22,435 nucleotides of DNA, from positions 1 through 22,435 of IMG/VR virus record IMGVR_UViG_3300044626_000761. One strand, given 5' to 3'. Source of the DNA: a virus. Under the pieces are notes generated by a model, which saw only the letters and a program-made list of their open reading frames with translations, was not told where the DNA came from and did not search any database. Shown in pieces: positions 22,093-22,435 of the stretch (its first letter is position 1; each line of letters starts with the position of its first letter). Both the position numbers and the translations under genes were made by a program.

Positions 22093-22402
22093 GATTGAAT
22101 TGAAAGGGACTATTGAACAAGTTGGCGACGTGCAACAGATTAGCGAAAAGTTTTCAAAGCGTGATCTTGTATTGCGGATTGAATCTGGTAAGTATTCAGA
22201 GTTCATCCGATGCGAAGCAACCAACCAAGCTTGCGATTTGTTGAACGGTTACAAGCAAGATGACGAGGTTTCAATAAGTGTGTATTTGACTGGCAGAAAG
22301 TACAACAAGCCGACTGGCGAAGTTGCTTACTTTACAAGTGTGAAGCTAAGTGCAATAAACAAAGTGGAGCCGATTAGCAATGCCGAAACTATACCGTTTT
22401 GA
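22085..22402 (+). CDS. SSB-like OB-fold protein (DUF3127 type)
   Basis: A 105-residue protein resembling the DUF3127 group, which I recall as SSB-like proteins found mainly in Bacteroidota and their phages. Strands: KIELKGTIEQVGDVQQI, then KRDLVLRIE, YSEFIRCEATN, DEVSISVYLTGRKYN and VAYFTSVKLSAI, an OB-fold order. The C-terminus NAETIPF resembles the acidic 'DDIPF' tip with which SSB recruits partner enzymes, though only one acidic residue remains. It probably coats ssDNA during replication and supports the Sak4-like ATPase. The ATG at 22085 overlaps the previous gene by 8 nt and has GGAATTGG upstream; the in-frame frame start at 22073 is not needed. Confidence 0.8.
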   Translation: MSKIELKGTIEQVGDVQQISEKFSKRDLVLRIESGKYSEFIRCEATNQACDLLNGYKQDDEVSISVYLTGRKYNKPTGEVAYFTSVKLSAINKVEPISNAETIPF

Positions 22403-22435
22403 TTCGATGCCGTTCTTTGATTGGCAAAAATATAA
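22380..22435 (+). CDS. Start of a further gene, truncated by the window edge
   Basis: From the ATG at 22380 the frame stays open to the end (MPKLYRFDSMPFFDWQKY, then cut). It overlaps the SSB-like gene's end, as do other genes here, and GGAG lies about 12 nt upstream. A second in-frame ATG is at 22407. Too short to name. Confidence 0.4.
   Translation, partial: MPKLYRFDSMPFFDWQKY

Noticed and set aside
1-22435. tRNA genes, insertion sequences, integrase and att sites
   Set aside because: No cloverleaf-like sequences, transposase motifs (DDE, HUH) or tyrosine/serine recombinase motifs were seen on either strand.
1-22435. High frequency of TTGCAA/CTTGCAAG across the window as a possible genome-wide signal
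   Set aside because: Explained by common in-frame codons (CTT GCA, TTG CAA) in plus-strand genes; no clear phase-independent clustering seen by eye.

Overview
This window is part of an AT-rich tailed-phage genome (or a prophage), most likely from a phage of Bacteroidota. The host call rests on three things. Two promoters match the Bacteroidota -33 TTTG / -7 TAnnTTTG type, with spacers of 19 and 20 nt. The primase-helicase has a BT4734/VirE-like N-terminal domain. A DUF3127-like single-strand-binding protein is present. A tail terminator, tail tube, frameshifted tail chaperone and long tape measure, with no sheath or baseplate genes, point to a siphovirus. No terminase, capsid, lysis or integrase gene lies in this window.

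Left part (1-10003), virion genes, all rightward: a truncated tail-completion protein, a tail terminator candidate, an embedded GT2 glycosyltransferase, the tail tube candidate, a strong terminator hairpin, a two-frame tail assembly chaperone pair with a likely programmed frameshift, the tape measure, then four distal-tail, fibre or surface genes of which none is firmly identified.

Junction (10004-11045): two leftward-facing intrinsic terminators lie beyond a 36-codon minus-strand gene whose start codon overlaps that of a rightward 72-codon gene. Next come two small genes, each with a Bacteroidota-type promoter; the two promoters share a 28-bp identical core.

Right part (11042-22435), DNA-metabolism genes, all rightward and tightly overlapped (mostly ATGA or TAATG): an excisionase-like HTH protein, a Sak4-like RecA-fold ATPase, a RecB/Cas4-like exonuclease, two diverged proteins resembling DnaA domain IV with two small proteins between them, and a primase-helicase. 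A 242-bp non-coding region follows, with tandem TTATCTGT units arranged as a 21-bp inverted repeat around an AT-rich core plus three ATCTGTAAT repeats; this is the best candidate for a replication origin or operator. After it come a DEAH helicase, a ParB-methyltransferase fusion, an unassigned gene, a second methyltransferase, a VRR-NUC nuclease, a DUF707-like glycosyltransferase and the SSB-like protein.

The right half forms a plausible replication unit: DnaA-like binders and the repeat region for initiation, primase-helicase and SF2 helicase for fork work, and Sak4, exonuclease, VRR-NUC and SSB for recombination. The methyltransferases and glycosyltransferases are likely for evading host defences or for modifying phage or host surfaces. 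All family calls are from reading motifs by eye; no database search was run.
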